A stretch of DNA of 64,000 nucleotides from Akebia trifoliata (taxonomy: Eukaryota > Streptophyta > Magnoliopsida > Ranunculales > Lardizabalaceae): assembly GCA_017979445.1 (NCBI GenBank), contig JADQWC010000630.1, forward strand, positions 46,552-110,551, read 5' to 3'. The notes beneath the pieces are model-generated. The model worked only from the letters and a program-made list of their open reading frames with translations, ran no database searches and was not told the origin of the DNA. Below are positions 20,698-32,329 of the stretch, piece after piece (the stretch's first letter is position 1; each line of letters starts with the position of its first letter). A program made the position numbers and the translations under genes.

Positions 20698-22645
20698 GCT
20701 GCCCCTCGTTGCAGGTGTTACTTGCAAAGAACTGCAAAGAATAAATTAGACCATTTATTTACACGAATCCAAAATAATTTATTACATGATGATTAAAAAC
20801 ATTAGATGGATTGAAGTTTTTTTTTTTTGTGGAATGTGGTTACCCAAGCACAGGCTCTAATAGGGTTAACCTTTTTGAAACCCTTGACTTCGTGGCACGG
20901 AGCTCGTTTGAAATTTTGGATAGAAATTTTGATGGTTTTTGAAAGTGATTGATGTTTTAAACCATGCAATGCAATTTTGAGATATTTTTCTTTTCCCTTG
21001 TTAATTTCAGATTTCGAACTTCCTTCATCTCTTTTCATGGAAGTTACAAGATTGTCTTGAGAGGGCTTAGCGTAGTGTGGCCGTTCTTGAGAGAGGCTTG
21101 CTTTAAAGATGTATGACGACCAGATATTTAAGTATTCCATGAGTCATCCTGCCTCGGATGCAGAGAGAATCATCATTGAACAGACTGTTCAAATCAAAGT
21201 CTTAGAGGATAGACTTAATGCCTATTATGATTCGTATGGAAATGTTTCTGTAGTTCTTCCTCCATTGTCCCCTTTTGTACTTTACTTTCAAGAAGAGTTA
21301 TGTAGTACTGTTTGAAATAAATAAAATGAAAAAATAGGTTTTTTACATAGTGGCCTCAGATATATCTACTACTTTTAAAAACTCTCGATTTTGAGAAAGT
21401 CCTAGATTTTTCGTCACAGGCCAAAAATAATAATTTTGATGATGCATTTCTTTTTTATTTTAGATTTTGAAAGATTGTCTTTGTTAAATAATCTATGACA
21501 AACTAGTGTTTGACACCTCTGAACGTTAACGATCATGGTGCTTTTGCCAAATGCCGAGGATACAAATGTCAGCTAATCCTTAACATCTTTAAAGTCATCC
21601 CTGAGACTAAAATTTTTGACTAAGTTATCTTCACTGTATCTATTGGAACATTAAGAATTTTGAGAATTTTTTTATTCCCATTTCTGCCCCTGGTGCCAGT
21701 TACAATTTTCATTAAGCCCTGTTTCCACATTTTTGCCCATCGATGCCCTTTACGGGTTTTCATCATGCCGATGGTTTTGATCTTTTCATATACTGATTCT
21801 TTTACTCATAGCACCCTTGCGAGTTTTCACTATGCCCTTTCAGTCTATGCTTATTTTATAGATTTTCACTTTGAACTCCTTCTTGGTTTCTTTGTGCCTC
21901 TCGTGGCTTGGTGACTCAAGTTGAGCTGCGAAATCGAATACTTACTCTTCTAGTGACGCTCTTTCTTGAGTAACAAATCTTGACTCCCCTCTCGAGTTCC
22001 CTCGACGATTTTCATGGTGTGGTGACTCAAGTTGAGCTTCGAGATCAATGAATCTATACTTTGAGTTGTTTTTTTTTTCAAATATTTGACCTGACCTTCC
22101 CTCTTGGGTCTTTCAATGACTTTGGTGGCTTGTAATCCAAAATTAAGTAACAAGATCAAGTGCACCTTAACAATGTTTCTCCTAACTTGCTTTCACTGTG
22201 ATTAAGTTATCTCGAACCATTCCCTGATCTGAGTGGACTTTAAATAAGATGAAACGTAGGCTTAGGCTAGGGTTGTGAAAAGATGTAAGGAAGGCTAAGT
22301 TTGGATTTATTGAGGGGTAGATTGAACACGGGGTTTGTCTATTTTGTTTCGAAAATTTGATCTATGCTTCCTCCCATCGTCTCATGAACTTGTTTAGGTA
22401 GGAGATTTGGGTCGAGCTTGAGATCATACATTTGAGATTTTTGACTTTTTATTTTTATTTTTTTGAACTTGTAGTCGTTCATAATTTATTCTTATGCGGG
22501 CCAGGAGTATACTTTGGTATTTTCTTTTGACTTTAGATTTTTTTTTTTTTTTTTTGCTTTTATTGATAACGGTGACTTGCCCTAGTCTTAAGTTTAGAAA
22601 TGAAAGTGATGGCTCCAAAAGGATTAGCTAAAGGTAGATAATTGT
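20698..22645 (-). other. Noncoding 3' region and polypurine tract of element 2
   Basis: Directly next to the LTR the minus strand reads ACGAGGGGCAGC (20709-20698), the polypurine tract. The rest, up to the integrase end, has no sense ORF. Related phrases (GACTCAAGTTGAGCT..CGAGATC on the plus strand) occur near 21912, 22024 and 22400. A poly-T run is at 22539-22555. The antisense ORF at 21109 is listed separately. Confidence 0.65.
21109..21315 (+). CDS. Small antisense ORF in the 3' region of element 2 (uncertain)
   Basis: A 68-residue frame from ATG 21109 to TGA 21313-21315, antisense to element 2, between integrase and 3' LTR. The N-terminal half is helical and charged (SDAERIIIEQTVQIKVLEDR), the rest hydrophobic and proline-containing. 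I do not recognise a family. Some Tat elements carry an extra antisense ORF at this place, which is the only reason to list it. Chance is a fair alternative at this length. Confidence 0.2.
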   Translation: MYDDQIFKYSMSHPASDAERIIIEQTVQIKVLEDRLNAYYDSYGNVSVVLPPLSPFVLYFQEELCSTV

Positions 22646-25090
22646 TCAGCTAGTAGAAAGATGACCTCTCTTCATTTCAAGGAACGACTTTAGGCATAAT
22701 GTTCTTTTTACAGTGTCAACGTTGATTGATTGTAAAAAGACTTCCCCATCCATCTTTGTAAGGATTAGCGCCCCTTTGGACAGTACCTTTTGAATGACGA
22801 ATAGCCCCTCGTAATTTGGATAAAATTTCCCTCTTACATCTTCTTGTATAGGCAAAATCTTTTTTTTTTTTGATAAATGGTGATTTGGGGTTTAGGAAGA
22901 CTCCCAACCAAAAAGGAGACTACAGCCTAAGGACCATCCTTCCCTCGGCATCCTCCTTTACAAGCTTAGCTAAGCCAAAAGGAACCGACCCAGAGATGAT
23001 CTCCACGTATGAATCTAAATTACATAAGCCCGCTAGATAATCCGCTGAGCGATTGGCTTCTCTATAAGTAAACAAAAAATCACATACTCTAACCTTAGCC
23101 ATTAACTCTTTGATCTCCCTAATAATTCTTTCCGTGTACCAAGGAGGTGTGATTGTCCCTTCAGCGCTTCCACAGCTACCTTTGAATCCAAAGCCACTTT
23201 AACATCTTGCCCTCCTAGTTCCACAGCCTTTTCTAAGCCCATGTGGATAGCACGGAGCTCATGTATTAGCACGGATCTCCCTCTCTCCCCTTTTGCCGCC
23301 GCCCATATAATGTCTCCATTGTGGTCACGAATTATAGCACCCATTCCCCCTACATTACCTCTTAATGAGCCATCACAATTAATCATCCACCATAGAAACG
23401 GAGGGGGACTCCATCTGCAGATTTTCGGGATCGCCAGTCTAAATTTTGCTTCTATGGCCCACAACTCAAAGAAACTCCTATTGAAGCTCGAGTCCTCCAC
23501 CACGGTATCTTCTTCGCTAAACCTTATTCTCACATCTTGGACAATGACTTGCACTAGCACGTCCTCGTTAGAATTCTTATTATTAAAAATTCTCTTGCAT
23601 CACTCTTCCAGATGTGATAGACAAAGGTGCTGAAAGAGGCTCGTTTGATTTCCGTGGAAAGCTCCCTTCCCTTGAAGTTAGAGATCATCTAGTCCAATTC
23701 TTGTGCCCACGGTTTTATTGCTCTATTTATAAGGGACTTTTTGAGCACCCTCTTCCAAACCTCTCTAGCATACCGGTATCCCATAAACATATGCTCTATG
23801 CTCTCATTGCTGTTGGTACAAAAGGAACAAACTGAATTTGAGATAATGTGCCTAGATCGCAGCCAATCTTGCGTCTTTAGGCTGCCCAAATCTTCTTTAG
23901 AACTAGGTCTCCTAGTATAAGTTCTCGAGGTCAAACCAACTTGTTATAAGCACGTGCTATTCTCCGTTGATAAGTTTGACCATGACAAATTACTGAAAGA
24001 CGTTTCTTTTCTATTAAGTTCAACTAATCGAATCGCGTTTGGATCCATTCTACCTCATCAAATTCAACTTATTTTAAGATTCGAAGTAAGGAAATCTCGA
24101 CCTCAACGGACAAGACTACTTTCATTCAGTAGACCAGTGAATAAGGCATTGCCCCAGTTGAAGTTCGGATTGACGTTCGATAAGCATGTAGAGCAAATGG
24201 TAACATCTTGTGCCAATCCTTATAAGTGACAGCCATTTTCTCGATGATCTTTTTGATAATTTTATTAGCGGCTTCAACTGCTCCATTCATTTTTGGTCTA
24301 TAAATGACTGAGTTATGATGGCTGATCTGAAAATCCTTGCACATCTTGGACATGTCTTTGTTCTTGAGATTCTTGGCATTATCAATTACTACTCTACTTG
24401 AAAGACCGTATCGACATATGATGTTGTTTTTCACAAACTTCAAGACATTGCCCTTCATAACATTGGCGTAAGATGAAGGTTCTACCCATTTTGTGAAGTA
24501 GTCGATGACAACCAAGATGAAGCAATAACCTTTGGAAGCTTGAGGATTGATCTGTCCGATGACATCCATGGCCCAGAGTAAAAAGGGCCAGGGAGAAGTC
24601 ATGTTGTGCAACTCTGAAGGTGATGCATTGATTTGTTGGCGTAGATTTGACACAAGTGACACTTTCGAACATGTTGGTACTCATCGCTCTCCATAGTCAT
24701 CTAGTAGTAACCTATTCTCATAATTTTCTTTGCGAGCATATGTCCATTCATGTGAGGTCCACAGACTCCCCCATGCACGGTCTCGATTAAACATTGAGCT
24801 TCTGTTTCTGTTACATACCGGAAGAGGAACTCGTGGTGTGATTTCTTGTATAAGACCCCACTACTAAAAAAGAACTGTCCTGCCCATATCTGAATAGTCT
24901 TTCGGTCAGTTGTTGTAGCATCGGGTGTTCGGTCTCCTAAGAATGCATTGATGTCTACATACCATGGTTTTTCCTCAGGATCTTCGATCTCCACAAGCAA
25001 GCAATATGCTAGCACGTCTTGAATACCAATCTCAAAAGGGTCGACTATGGTATCTTCGGAGATGCTAATCATTGAGGTGAGAATAGTCAA
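22646..25090 (-). pseudogene. Integrase of element 2, split by a LINE
   Basis: On the minus strand: zinc domain at 24790-24701 (VHGGVCGPHMNGHMLAKKIM), core from 24662 with Asp in WAMDVIGQ, Asp in VVIDNAKNL and Glu in NGAVEAANK at D-35-E spacing, then SVICHGQTYQRRIARAYNK near 23960. The glycine usually following the second Asp-Asn is Ala. The C-terminal domain starts as PRELILGDLVLKKI (about 23940-23890), is cut by the LINE at 22862-23887, and resumes as LPIQEDVRGKFYPNYEGLF from about 22857 to 22646. Removing the LINE and one copy of the duplicated AAATCTT would rejoin the frame. A TGA in NKLV-x-PREL is an older lesion. Confidence 0.85.
22862..23887 (-). mobile_element. 5'-truncated L1-type LINE insertion
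   Basis: Minus-strand zinc-finger-like end of reverse transcriptase (CSFCTNSNESIEHMFMGY, as in zf-RVT) at about 23835-23720, then an RNase H typical of plant L1 elements: MINCDGSLRGNVGGMGAIIR (first Asp), LIHELRAIHMGLEKA (Glu), VKVALDSKVAVEAL (Asp) and YREANRSADYLAG near 23050. A short 3' end reads CCATTTATC followed by 12 A. The repeat AAATCTT flanks it at 22855-22861 and 23888-23894. LINEs insert by target-primed reverse transcription, which explains the 5' truncation, A-tail and short duplication. Frame breaks inside show it is inactive. Confidence 0.85.
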
Positions 25091-25139
25091 TGCGTCTGCA
25101 AACTAGTTTTTAGCCCTCGGCATATAAGTGAATGAGATT

Positions 25140-25490
25140 CGAGTAAAATTTGAGCTTAGGTCCTCAAGATACTCATGATACAGAACCAGCCTTTACTCCC
25201 GAGTCTTTCATTCTCCCATTTTCTGGTAGACTACTAGACTGGAGTCTCAGAATACATTTATTTCATCTATTTCAAGGTCGATTGCTGCTTTCAACCCTAC
25301 AATGCATGTTTCGTACTCGACTTCGTTGTTTGACCATTGAAACCTTAGTCTGATTTAAATGGGAATATGAGTTCCATTTGGCTTGACCAGGACTGTCCCA
25401 ATTCTGTTTCCCTTTTAATTTACTACTCCATCAAAGTACATTTTTCAACTTTTATCTTCATCGTCGTCCTCAACTTTGGCAAACAAAATA
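25140..25490 (-). pseudogene. Second RNase H of element 2
   Basis: The minus strand reads KMYFDGVVN-x-KGNRIGTVLV near 25440-25380 (first catalytic Asp, with TAA at x), then SNNEVEYETCIVGLKAAIDL near 25290 (Glu) and a DSSL segment near 25230. This is the second RNase H of a Tat element. Stops at expected Trp (DKS-x-KMYF) and Gln positions are single transitions. Confidence 0.75.
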
Positions 25491-25499
25491 GCTTCATAA

Positions 25500-26790
25500 G
25501 GAAAATTTGTTTTTAGTGGCTCATAGTTGAGTAGAGGGTGCTCTACTAAGTAGTCAGTAATGGCTTGTCCTTTAATGGTCTTTTAAATGACATAGGTGAT
25601 GTCGAACTCAGATAACAGTAGTTGTCATTTTGTAGTACGTCCTGTGAGTGTCAACTCCTCAAAGAGATACTTCGAAGGATCCATTTGAGCAATGATCATA
25701 GTCAAATACTAAGCAAGTAGTGGCATAGAAGTTGTGATGCCCAGACGAGAACACAACACATCTTTTCAAGGGTTGAATAGTTCACCTCATAACTTGTGAA
25801 CTTCTTGCAAAGGTAATAGATGGCTTGTTCTTTTCGATAAGTTTCATCATGTTGCCCCAGTAGATAGCCCATGGAGTTTTTTTGCACGGAAAGATACATT
25901 AGTAGAGGTAAACCTGGTGTAGGTGGAACCCATGGAGTTTTCTTAATTTTGTTGAAAACTTCTTGACAGTTTTCATTCTATTCTTTCGGCTCATTCTTCT
26001 TTAGTAGTTTGAATATTGGCTCACAGATCGACGTTAGTTGTGCAATAAATCGACTAATGTACTAAATTCTCCCTAGGAATCTATTGATCTCTTTCTCTGA
26101 TTTGGGTGGCTCCATATTTATAATGTATTTTTTTTAGCCAAATTGATCTCGATGCCTCTTCTACTAACAATGAACCCCAATAGTTTTCCTGATGTGGTTC
26201 CTAAATACACACTTTGTCGGATTAAGTCTTAGACTGTACTTCTTTAACTGATAAAAAAATTTCTTTAGATTCGCCAGATGATCCTCATCGAGATTTGATT
26301 TAGCTATCATGTCATCTAGGTAAACTTCTATGTCCTTGTGAATCATGTCATGGAACAAAGTAGTCATAGCTTGTTGATAAGTTACCTCAGCATTCTTGAG
26401 ACCGAATGGCACGATTTTATAGTGAAAGGTGCCCCAAGGTGTAATGAATACAGTCTTCTCTTGATCTTCTTCCGTCATTTTTATCTGATTATAACCCAAG
26501 AAGCCATCCATGAAGGAGAACATACCGTACCCCGTTGTATTATCGACCAAAGTGTCGATGTATGGTAATGGAAAGTCAGCTTTAGGAGTGACTCTATCTA
26601 GATCACGGTAGTCCACACGCATGCGTATTTTTTCATCTTTTTTTGGTATGGGAATGATATTAGTGAGCCTCTCAGGATAGGTGGATACTGTGAGAAACCC
26701 CGCTTGGAGCTACTTTATTATTTCATGCTTGACCTTAAGTTTCCATTCTGGTTTCAATCTTCGTAATTTATGCTTGATTGACTTGCTTCC
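25500..26790 (-). pseudogene. pol: Reverse transcriptase and first RNase H of element 2
   Basis: From about 26790 on the minus strand: HKLRRLKPEWKLKVKHEIIK, then after one TAG (expected Gln) LQAGFLTVSTYPERLTNI, IRMRVDYRDLDRVTPKADF, MFSFMDGFLGYNQIKM, FHYKIVPFGLKNAEVTYQQ and the intact catalytic motif YLDDM near 26320. Connection and first RNase H follow: YISRFIAQLTSICEPIFKL near 26030, PLLMYLSVQKNSMGYLLGQ at 25900, LEKMCCVLVWASQ near 25760 and LLSEFDITYVI near 25600. The palm is less damaged than in element 1 but frames shift several times after 26164. Confidence 0.85.
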
Positions 26791-28321
26791 CTATTTGATA
26801 GGTAATTTGTGAACGATTAGATCTGTGTCTAAACTAGGCATGTCTTGATAAGACCATGTGAAGACATCTTGGTATTGTTATGAGAATTTTATCATCTCTT
26901 CTTTCTGTTCAATCGTCAATAAGACTCCGATTTTGATGATCCGTGGGTCATCTTCAGTACTTAGGTTCATTGAGTTAGTATCCTCTATATTTGGCTTAAC
27001 ACCCTTCTCGTAACATTCTATGAGTTCTTTGATTTCTTTTGGAGGACACTTCACCTAACTCTTCTTCGATTCCCATGAGATCAAAGTCGAGCTCGAGATC
27101 AAAGTTGTATTCATTTCTTTCATACTCTATTTTGTCACAAAGCTCATTCAACTGAGGAAATTCTTTGAAAACATTTGGTATTTTGAAGATTTCTGATTTT
27201 TTTTTTAATTTTTAAAAATATTTGATTTTTTTGAATTTTGTAGAGTTTTTTGATTTTTTTAAATTTTAAAATATTTTTTATTTTTTTGGATTTTGTGGAC
27301 TATCTGTATTCCTGAAACAAGGGCTCATTATGATCCTCGGGCAGATATGATTTTACTAATGGCATTTTTTTTGGAGGCCGTAAGGATTCTGGACCCCTTG
27401 GCGACCTCGTAAGTGATTGGGTATTCTTCCCAATTTTTAAGGACTTTTCCCTCTTTTGAATGGTAGATAAGTCGGGAGAATGGCTCCCTTGATGATTCGG
27501 ATATGATCATCACTTTCGGGTGACTATTGTCAGATCCGGGCACAAACACTTGAAAGATGAGTGGAATCACAATAATATCCCCAATCAATCTGAAAAGGGA
27601 ACAGTGATTGTTCTTCTTCGCATATTACGACTTCCGCCCTCGCGGGCTCTCTTTCTTCTTCCTTTTGACTCCCTTCGGAATCCCCTTTGAACAAGATGTC
27701 CATGCCATCTATAAAGGAATGCGGGGACTCAACGAATGAGTCTTCTTGCGATTAAACAGACTCAATACTTACAACACTTGGTTCTCCTGTGTGGTTTGTT
27801 GGTAGCAATTTTGACAAACCATCTTGCCTCTTTAAAGATCGTGGGAAGCTGGCATTGATGTGTGGTACTTTGCCCAAGTTCCATACATTAGGTTCTCAAT
27901 CCTGTCTTCGTGCAAGTTAAAGATCCCTCTTATCATTCATATCGGAGATGTCTTTCTTCGTAGGCTAGAACCTGAGCCCAAAGTAAGGAGTGTGCTTTTG
28001 GATATTGATTAAAGTGGCTCTTCCTTTTCCTTTAGGCCCTAATCCTTGTTTCAGACGATATCCCACCTTCTTCATCAGTTGTCCGATCATCAAATTTATT
28101 TTTGACAGTTCTACCCTTTATTTTCTCCTTCCATCTTGGGATATGATTGATAGATGTGAATTGAAGGGCATGAAACTCCTCATTTTACCCGGTCATCTCC
28201 ACATCAATGTAATGTACATCTGTCGATTGATCAACAGGTATGAGATTCTCTACGAGGACGGAGATCACCCTCTGTCCCATGATGAATTTGACACGTTGGT
28301 GTAAAGAAGAAGGGACTGCTC
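26791..28321 (-). pseudogene. Protease-to-RT linker with G-patch-like segment, element 2
   Basis: On the minus strand near 28070-27930 GYRLKQGLGPKGKGRATL and TPYFGLRF form the G-patch-like segment seen at the same place in element 1. An open stretch of 86 residues (27588-27328) holds SREPFSRLIYHSKEGKVLKN and has no named domain. AT-rich low-complexity sequence fills 27180-27310. Acidic coding remnants lie near 27120-27000. It is the equivalent of 3100-4200 in element 1. Confidence 0.6.
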
Positions 28322-28951
28322 TTACGATGTGGATCCACGGTTTACTAAGAAGAAAATTGAATGTCCGGGTATGTCCAAGATCTCAAATGTCACTTCAAAT
28401 GTGCATGATCCACTGGTGACTAGGAGATCCAGTTCCCTTAGCGACTCAATTTTTCTACTGTCAAAGGAGTTGACCGTTCTTCTAGTTGGCCTGAGGTGAG
28501 ACAAATTTGTGTTTAGCTTGTGCATCGTTTGTAGAGGACAGACATTAAGAGCTGAACCGTTGTCGATCAGTACCCTTGCTACCATCATACCTTTGCACAT
28601 TACCATAATATGCAATGACTTAATGTGTCCACGCCCCCCGTTGATAAATTCATCATCTGTGAAGGTGATCGAATGGGAGGTCATGATCTATCCCATTATT
28701 TTTTCCAACTCTTCTAGTAAGGTGGTCTCAGGTACATGTGCATTACTAAGGACCTTAAGTAGTGCTTCTCGGTGGTGCTTAGAATTTAATAGTAAGTCCA
28801 ATATACTGATCTGAGATGGCATTCGGTTCAATTGCTCCACTATGTTGTACTTACTTTTTCTAATATGTTTAAGGAGATCGATTACTTCCTTGTCGATCAC
28901 TCGACACTTCTTCTCCGGTTCTCTTTGCGGTGTTGGCTCTTCTTCTACCAA
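28322..28951 (-). pseudogene. Aspartic protease of element 2
   Basis: An open frame of 87 residues (28951-28688) has a predicted helical segment (VIDKEVIDLLKHIRKSKYNI) similar to the protease lead-in of element 1. After one stop it continues (28684-28322) with HITVMCKGMM-like residues and the active site ARVLIDNGSALNVCPL near 28560. D-N-G-S matches element 1. The end GHSIFFLVNRG corresponds to the SFNLLLGR motif, altered. Retropepsin-type enzyme for polyprotein cleavage. Confidence 0.8.
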
Positions 28952-30940
28952 TTTTTCTTTTCCATTTTCCTTCCTTTTTTCCTCATCCTCTGTTTATTTC
29001 TTCTGGTCCTTTTTTGACACCTTGTAGCACATCCGTGATCTGGTCATATGACCAATGTCTATTACCATGGCCTCCCTTGATTTTTTCTACCGAGGTGACT
29101 ATCATAGTCTCATAACTCCATGAGACGGTTTGGTTTAAACGGTAAGAAAAAGGTTTAGGGGATATGATGGTCATGGGTTAAGGATCCGACTTAAGATGGA
29201 GGATAAGAAGTAGTGGGTTGGGTTTGATGGTTGATGTAGTAATGTCAGGGGTTTCGGGGTTAGTATAAGATAGGATAAAAGGTGGTCGAGAGGAGAAGTT
29301 TAATTTGAAAGGTGGGTGCTGACCAGGGTATGATAAGAGGTGGTCGAGAAGAAGAACTTGAAGTTGGTATGGTGCAAGGTATAATGAGGAGTGATCGAGA
29401 GTGAGGACTTGTAGTTGGTAAGCTATAGGGTATGATAAATGGTAGTCGTAAATGATTCAAGGCTGGGGGATTTGAATGAATGGTGAGATTGGCAATTCTG
29501 ATTAGCAGTTGGGATGATGATTGGTTGGTTGTATCTTGTAGCAAAGCGTTTGTGCTTGATGATATTGGTTCTTTCCTCAAATTGAATTTAACCTTAGAGC
29601 CAATAGATGCTATTAAAACTGAAAGGTCAAAGCTCAGTTCATCCCTCTCAATGGCATTGACTGTCGGCTCATTGCCTCTCCCATTATGTATCGGTAACGG
29701 GTTCTGATTGATATTCTACTGACGTACTTGGGTTGCTAGCCCATCCAAGATGATTATTTTCTGGTCGATTAGATTTTGAACTTGATGCTTGATTTGCCAA
29801 CATTGGTCGGTGGCATGCCCTGGTGCACCCATATAGAACTCACAGAATTGATTGGGATTGTACCCCCGGTCCCTTTACGGCTTCTAGGTTTGGCTGTCAC
29901 TTGGTGAGATATTCTCCCCTAAGTAGTGTTGGGAGTAGTTCTGATAAATTCATAGGTAGGCAAGTGAAAACTCGAGGCACCTTGTTGGGTTTACGCTATT
30001 CAACTTGATGATTCTGGGCAAATTGTGGGTTTTGACCAAATACTGGGTTCTGGCCAAACTGAAATGCTTACGAAATAGGTGCAACTTGAAGTGGGTTAAC
30101 CTTGAAGGCGAACCTGAGGTATTGGCAGCCTCTAGTTTGGTGCTGAGATGAAGAAAGGTAGAATAGATTGTATATTGTTAACTTGTGTTGCATCCTTCTT
30201 CTTGTTCAAGACTACCGATTTTCGTTGAGTAGACCACCCTGTTAGTGCCCCTAGACTGGACAAATCGTAAATCAGACCTGACCGAATACCTTCCTCAACT
30301 CGATCTACCACTTGGACCAATGACGAGAAGCTTGCAGTTGTATGATCCACTATATGCGTATAAAATTAGTTGCCAAGAGTAGAGATGAATATGGTATTCA
30401 TCTTTTATTCAGTCATTGGTGGTTTCACCTTGGAGGTCAGTTCCTGCCACCTTTGGGCATATTCCTTCATATTTTTTTTGGTTTTCGAGTCATTTTTTTC
30501 ATATCATTCCTGGCCAATCCCATATCAGTATTAAATTTGTACTCCTCTAAAAAAATTGTAGTCAGATCCTACCAGTTTTTAATTCGAGAGTGGTTCAATT
30601 GAGAAAATCATAAGAGGGTCACCCCAGTTAAACTTCTTTGAAAGAGTTGGACCAACAACTTGTCGTCATCCCTAAATTTGCACATGAATCCACAATAAGG
30701 TTTCAAGTGTGACAGAGGGTATCCACTACCGTTATACTTCTCGAAATCAGAACATTTGAACTTTGGTGGTAATGGTGCATTCGAGTATAGGCAGAGGTCT
30801 CTAAATTTCATTCTATTTGTGAAGTCCTTGTCTTTCATTCTTCTAATCTCTTTCTTGACTATCTCGAGTTTGCTTACAAGTTTCTCCTTTGTGGTACTCC
30901 TTATCTCAGCCATACTGCATTCACATTCTTCCTCTTGAAC
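28952..30940 (-). pseudogene. gag: Gag and proline-rich linker of element 2
   Basis: On the minus strand the gag core begins near 30913 (MAEIRSTTKEKLVSKLEIVK, predicted coiled coil), with PPKFKCSDFEKYNGSGYPLS and LLVQLFQRSLTGVTLL near 30640. Later parts are SLVQVVDRVEEGIRSGLIYD (about 30300) and a zinc-knuckle-like CEFYMGAPGHATDQCWQ near 29835-29790, in which Tyr replaces the second ligand (His in element 1). A proline-rich linker follows with three copies of a 20-residue, 60-bp repeat (PLIIPxSxPTSS type) at about 29290-29460. Many frame shifts and stops occur between 30600 and 29600. Confidence 0.75.
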
Positions 30941-31432
30941 GACTTCATGTCGTGGTGAATTGTAGTAAATGTGAATTGGGGTTCCTTGATTGGTAGGAGC
31001 GGTGGATGGTAAGGTATTTTACACTTGCGGAGGTTGTTGCGGTTGCTTTGATATAACCTGATTTGAGCCAGAAGCTTGATGTTAGACAGCTTGGATGATA
31101 CTTGGGTTAGCCGTCAACAGATCCAAAATCTTATCGTGTTTTTCTAGTGCCTTCACTACTAAATCAAGCTTTGAGGCGAGATCCTTTACTATTTATGTGA
31201 CTGTCTACTAAGGTTGCCCTGAAGTGCTCATAATTGGTTGCGAGGGTAAAAAATATGGAGGATTATCAAACGACAAATACTTTTTCCTAGGTCACTTGGC
31301 CACCTGTGGACAAGAAGTTAGGCGTTAATATATCATTTACATAATGAAGATGCATGATAATTTATTAGCTCAGATTGGATTAATTAGCAAAGTTAATTAA
31401 GAAAACCCTGAATTTCGTTGGGGTTGGATTTT
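30941..31432 (-). other. Start of element 2 gag / 5' leader junction
   Basis: No clear ORF. The part next to gag may code for its N-terminus (Gln/Pro-rich on the minus strand near 31030-31090), but stops prevent a firm call. Confidence 0.4.
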
Positions 31433-31975
31433 TTGTCAGCACGGAGCTGGGGTTCATCGGCATGGAGTCAAATATTGATCAGTACAGAGTCGAAGGTTTG
31501 TCAGCACATAGCTGAAGGTTTATCGGTGCGAAGCCGGAGGTTTGTCAGTAAAGAGTTAAAGGTTCATCGGCACGAAGCCGGAGATTTGTTAGCAAGGAGT
31601 TAGAGGTTTATCGGCGAGTAACTAGAGGTTTGTCAACAAGGCACTAGAGGTTTACCAGAGCTGGAGGTTTATCGGCACAAAATTGGAGGTTTATCAGCAC
31701 AGAACTGTAGGTTTGTCGGCACGGAACTGTAGGTTTGTTGGTACGGAGCTGGAGGTTTGTCAGCACGGAGCCGAAGGTTTGTCAGCACGAAATTAGAGGT
31801 TTATCAGCACGAAATTAGAGGTTTATTAACACGGAACCGGAGGTTTGTCAGCACGGAGTTAAAGGCTTGACAGCACAGAGCTGGAGGTTTGTCAACACGA
31901 AACTGGAGGTTTATCGACACGGATCCGGAGGTTTGTCAGCACGAAGCCGGGGATTTGTCAACACGGAGCGGAAAA
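31433..31975 (-). repeat. 22-bp minisatellite in element 2 leader, about 24 copies
   Basis: Plus-strand unit GGTTTGTCAGCACGGAGCCG-GA with frequent TCAG/TCGG variation. Several copies contain CGGC...GCCG as a small inverted repeat. It lies between primer site and gag. Confidence 0.9.
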
Positions 31976-32084
31976 AACATTTTATAAAGGTAAATTACTA
32001 CGAACGAATTGAGTCTACAAAATAACATTTTGTTAGCCCCCCATTCAATAATCTGAAATCAATATCAACCAATCAGACCCCCAA

Positions 32085-32235
32085 GGAAAAGGTGGTGCAC
32101 AATGCCTTAATAAATGCACTCTTAAATCATCTTGTTTTCTTAAATAGACGTAATCTATTTCTCTCGTACCCACAGGGCAAGATTGTTCTTAGGCATCGAC
32201 TATAATCAAGAATTGCAATTGGTGCTTTAAAACTT
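32085..32235 (-). other. Conserved leader block, element 2
   Basis: Plus-strand phrases AAGGTGGTGCACAATGCC, CACTCTTAAATCATCTT, CAGGGCAAGATTGTTCTTAG and ATAATCAAGAATTGCAATTG align in order with 16870-17005 and 50266-50430. Confidence 0.75.
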
Positions 32236-32329
32236 TTTTTTTAATCTGTGGGAAAATGATTAGATTTATTTGAATTGATCGACCGATTATTGATCTTGAC
32301 GGTTCACACATAGATCATGGACATGGTTG

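Noticed and set aside
23241..23633. 130-residue plus-strand ORF
   Set aside because: Shadow of the LINE RNase H coding sequence on the other strand.
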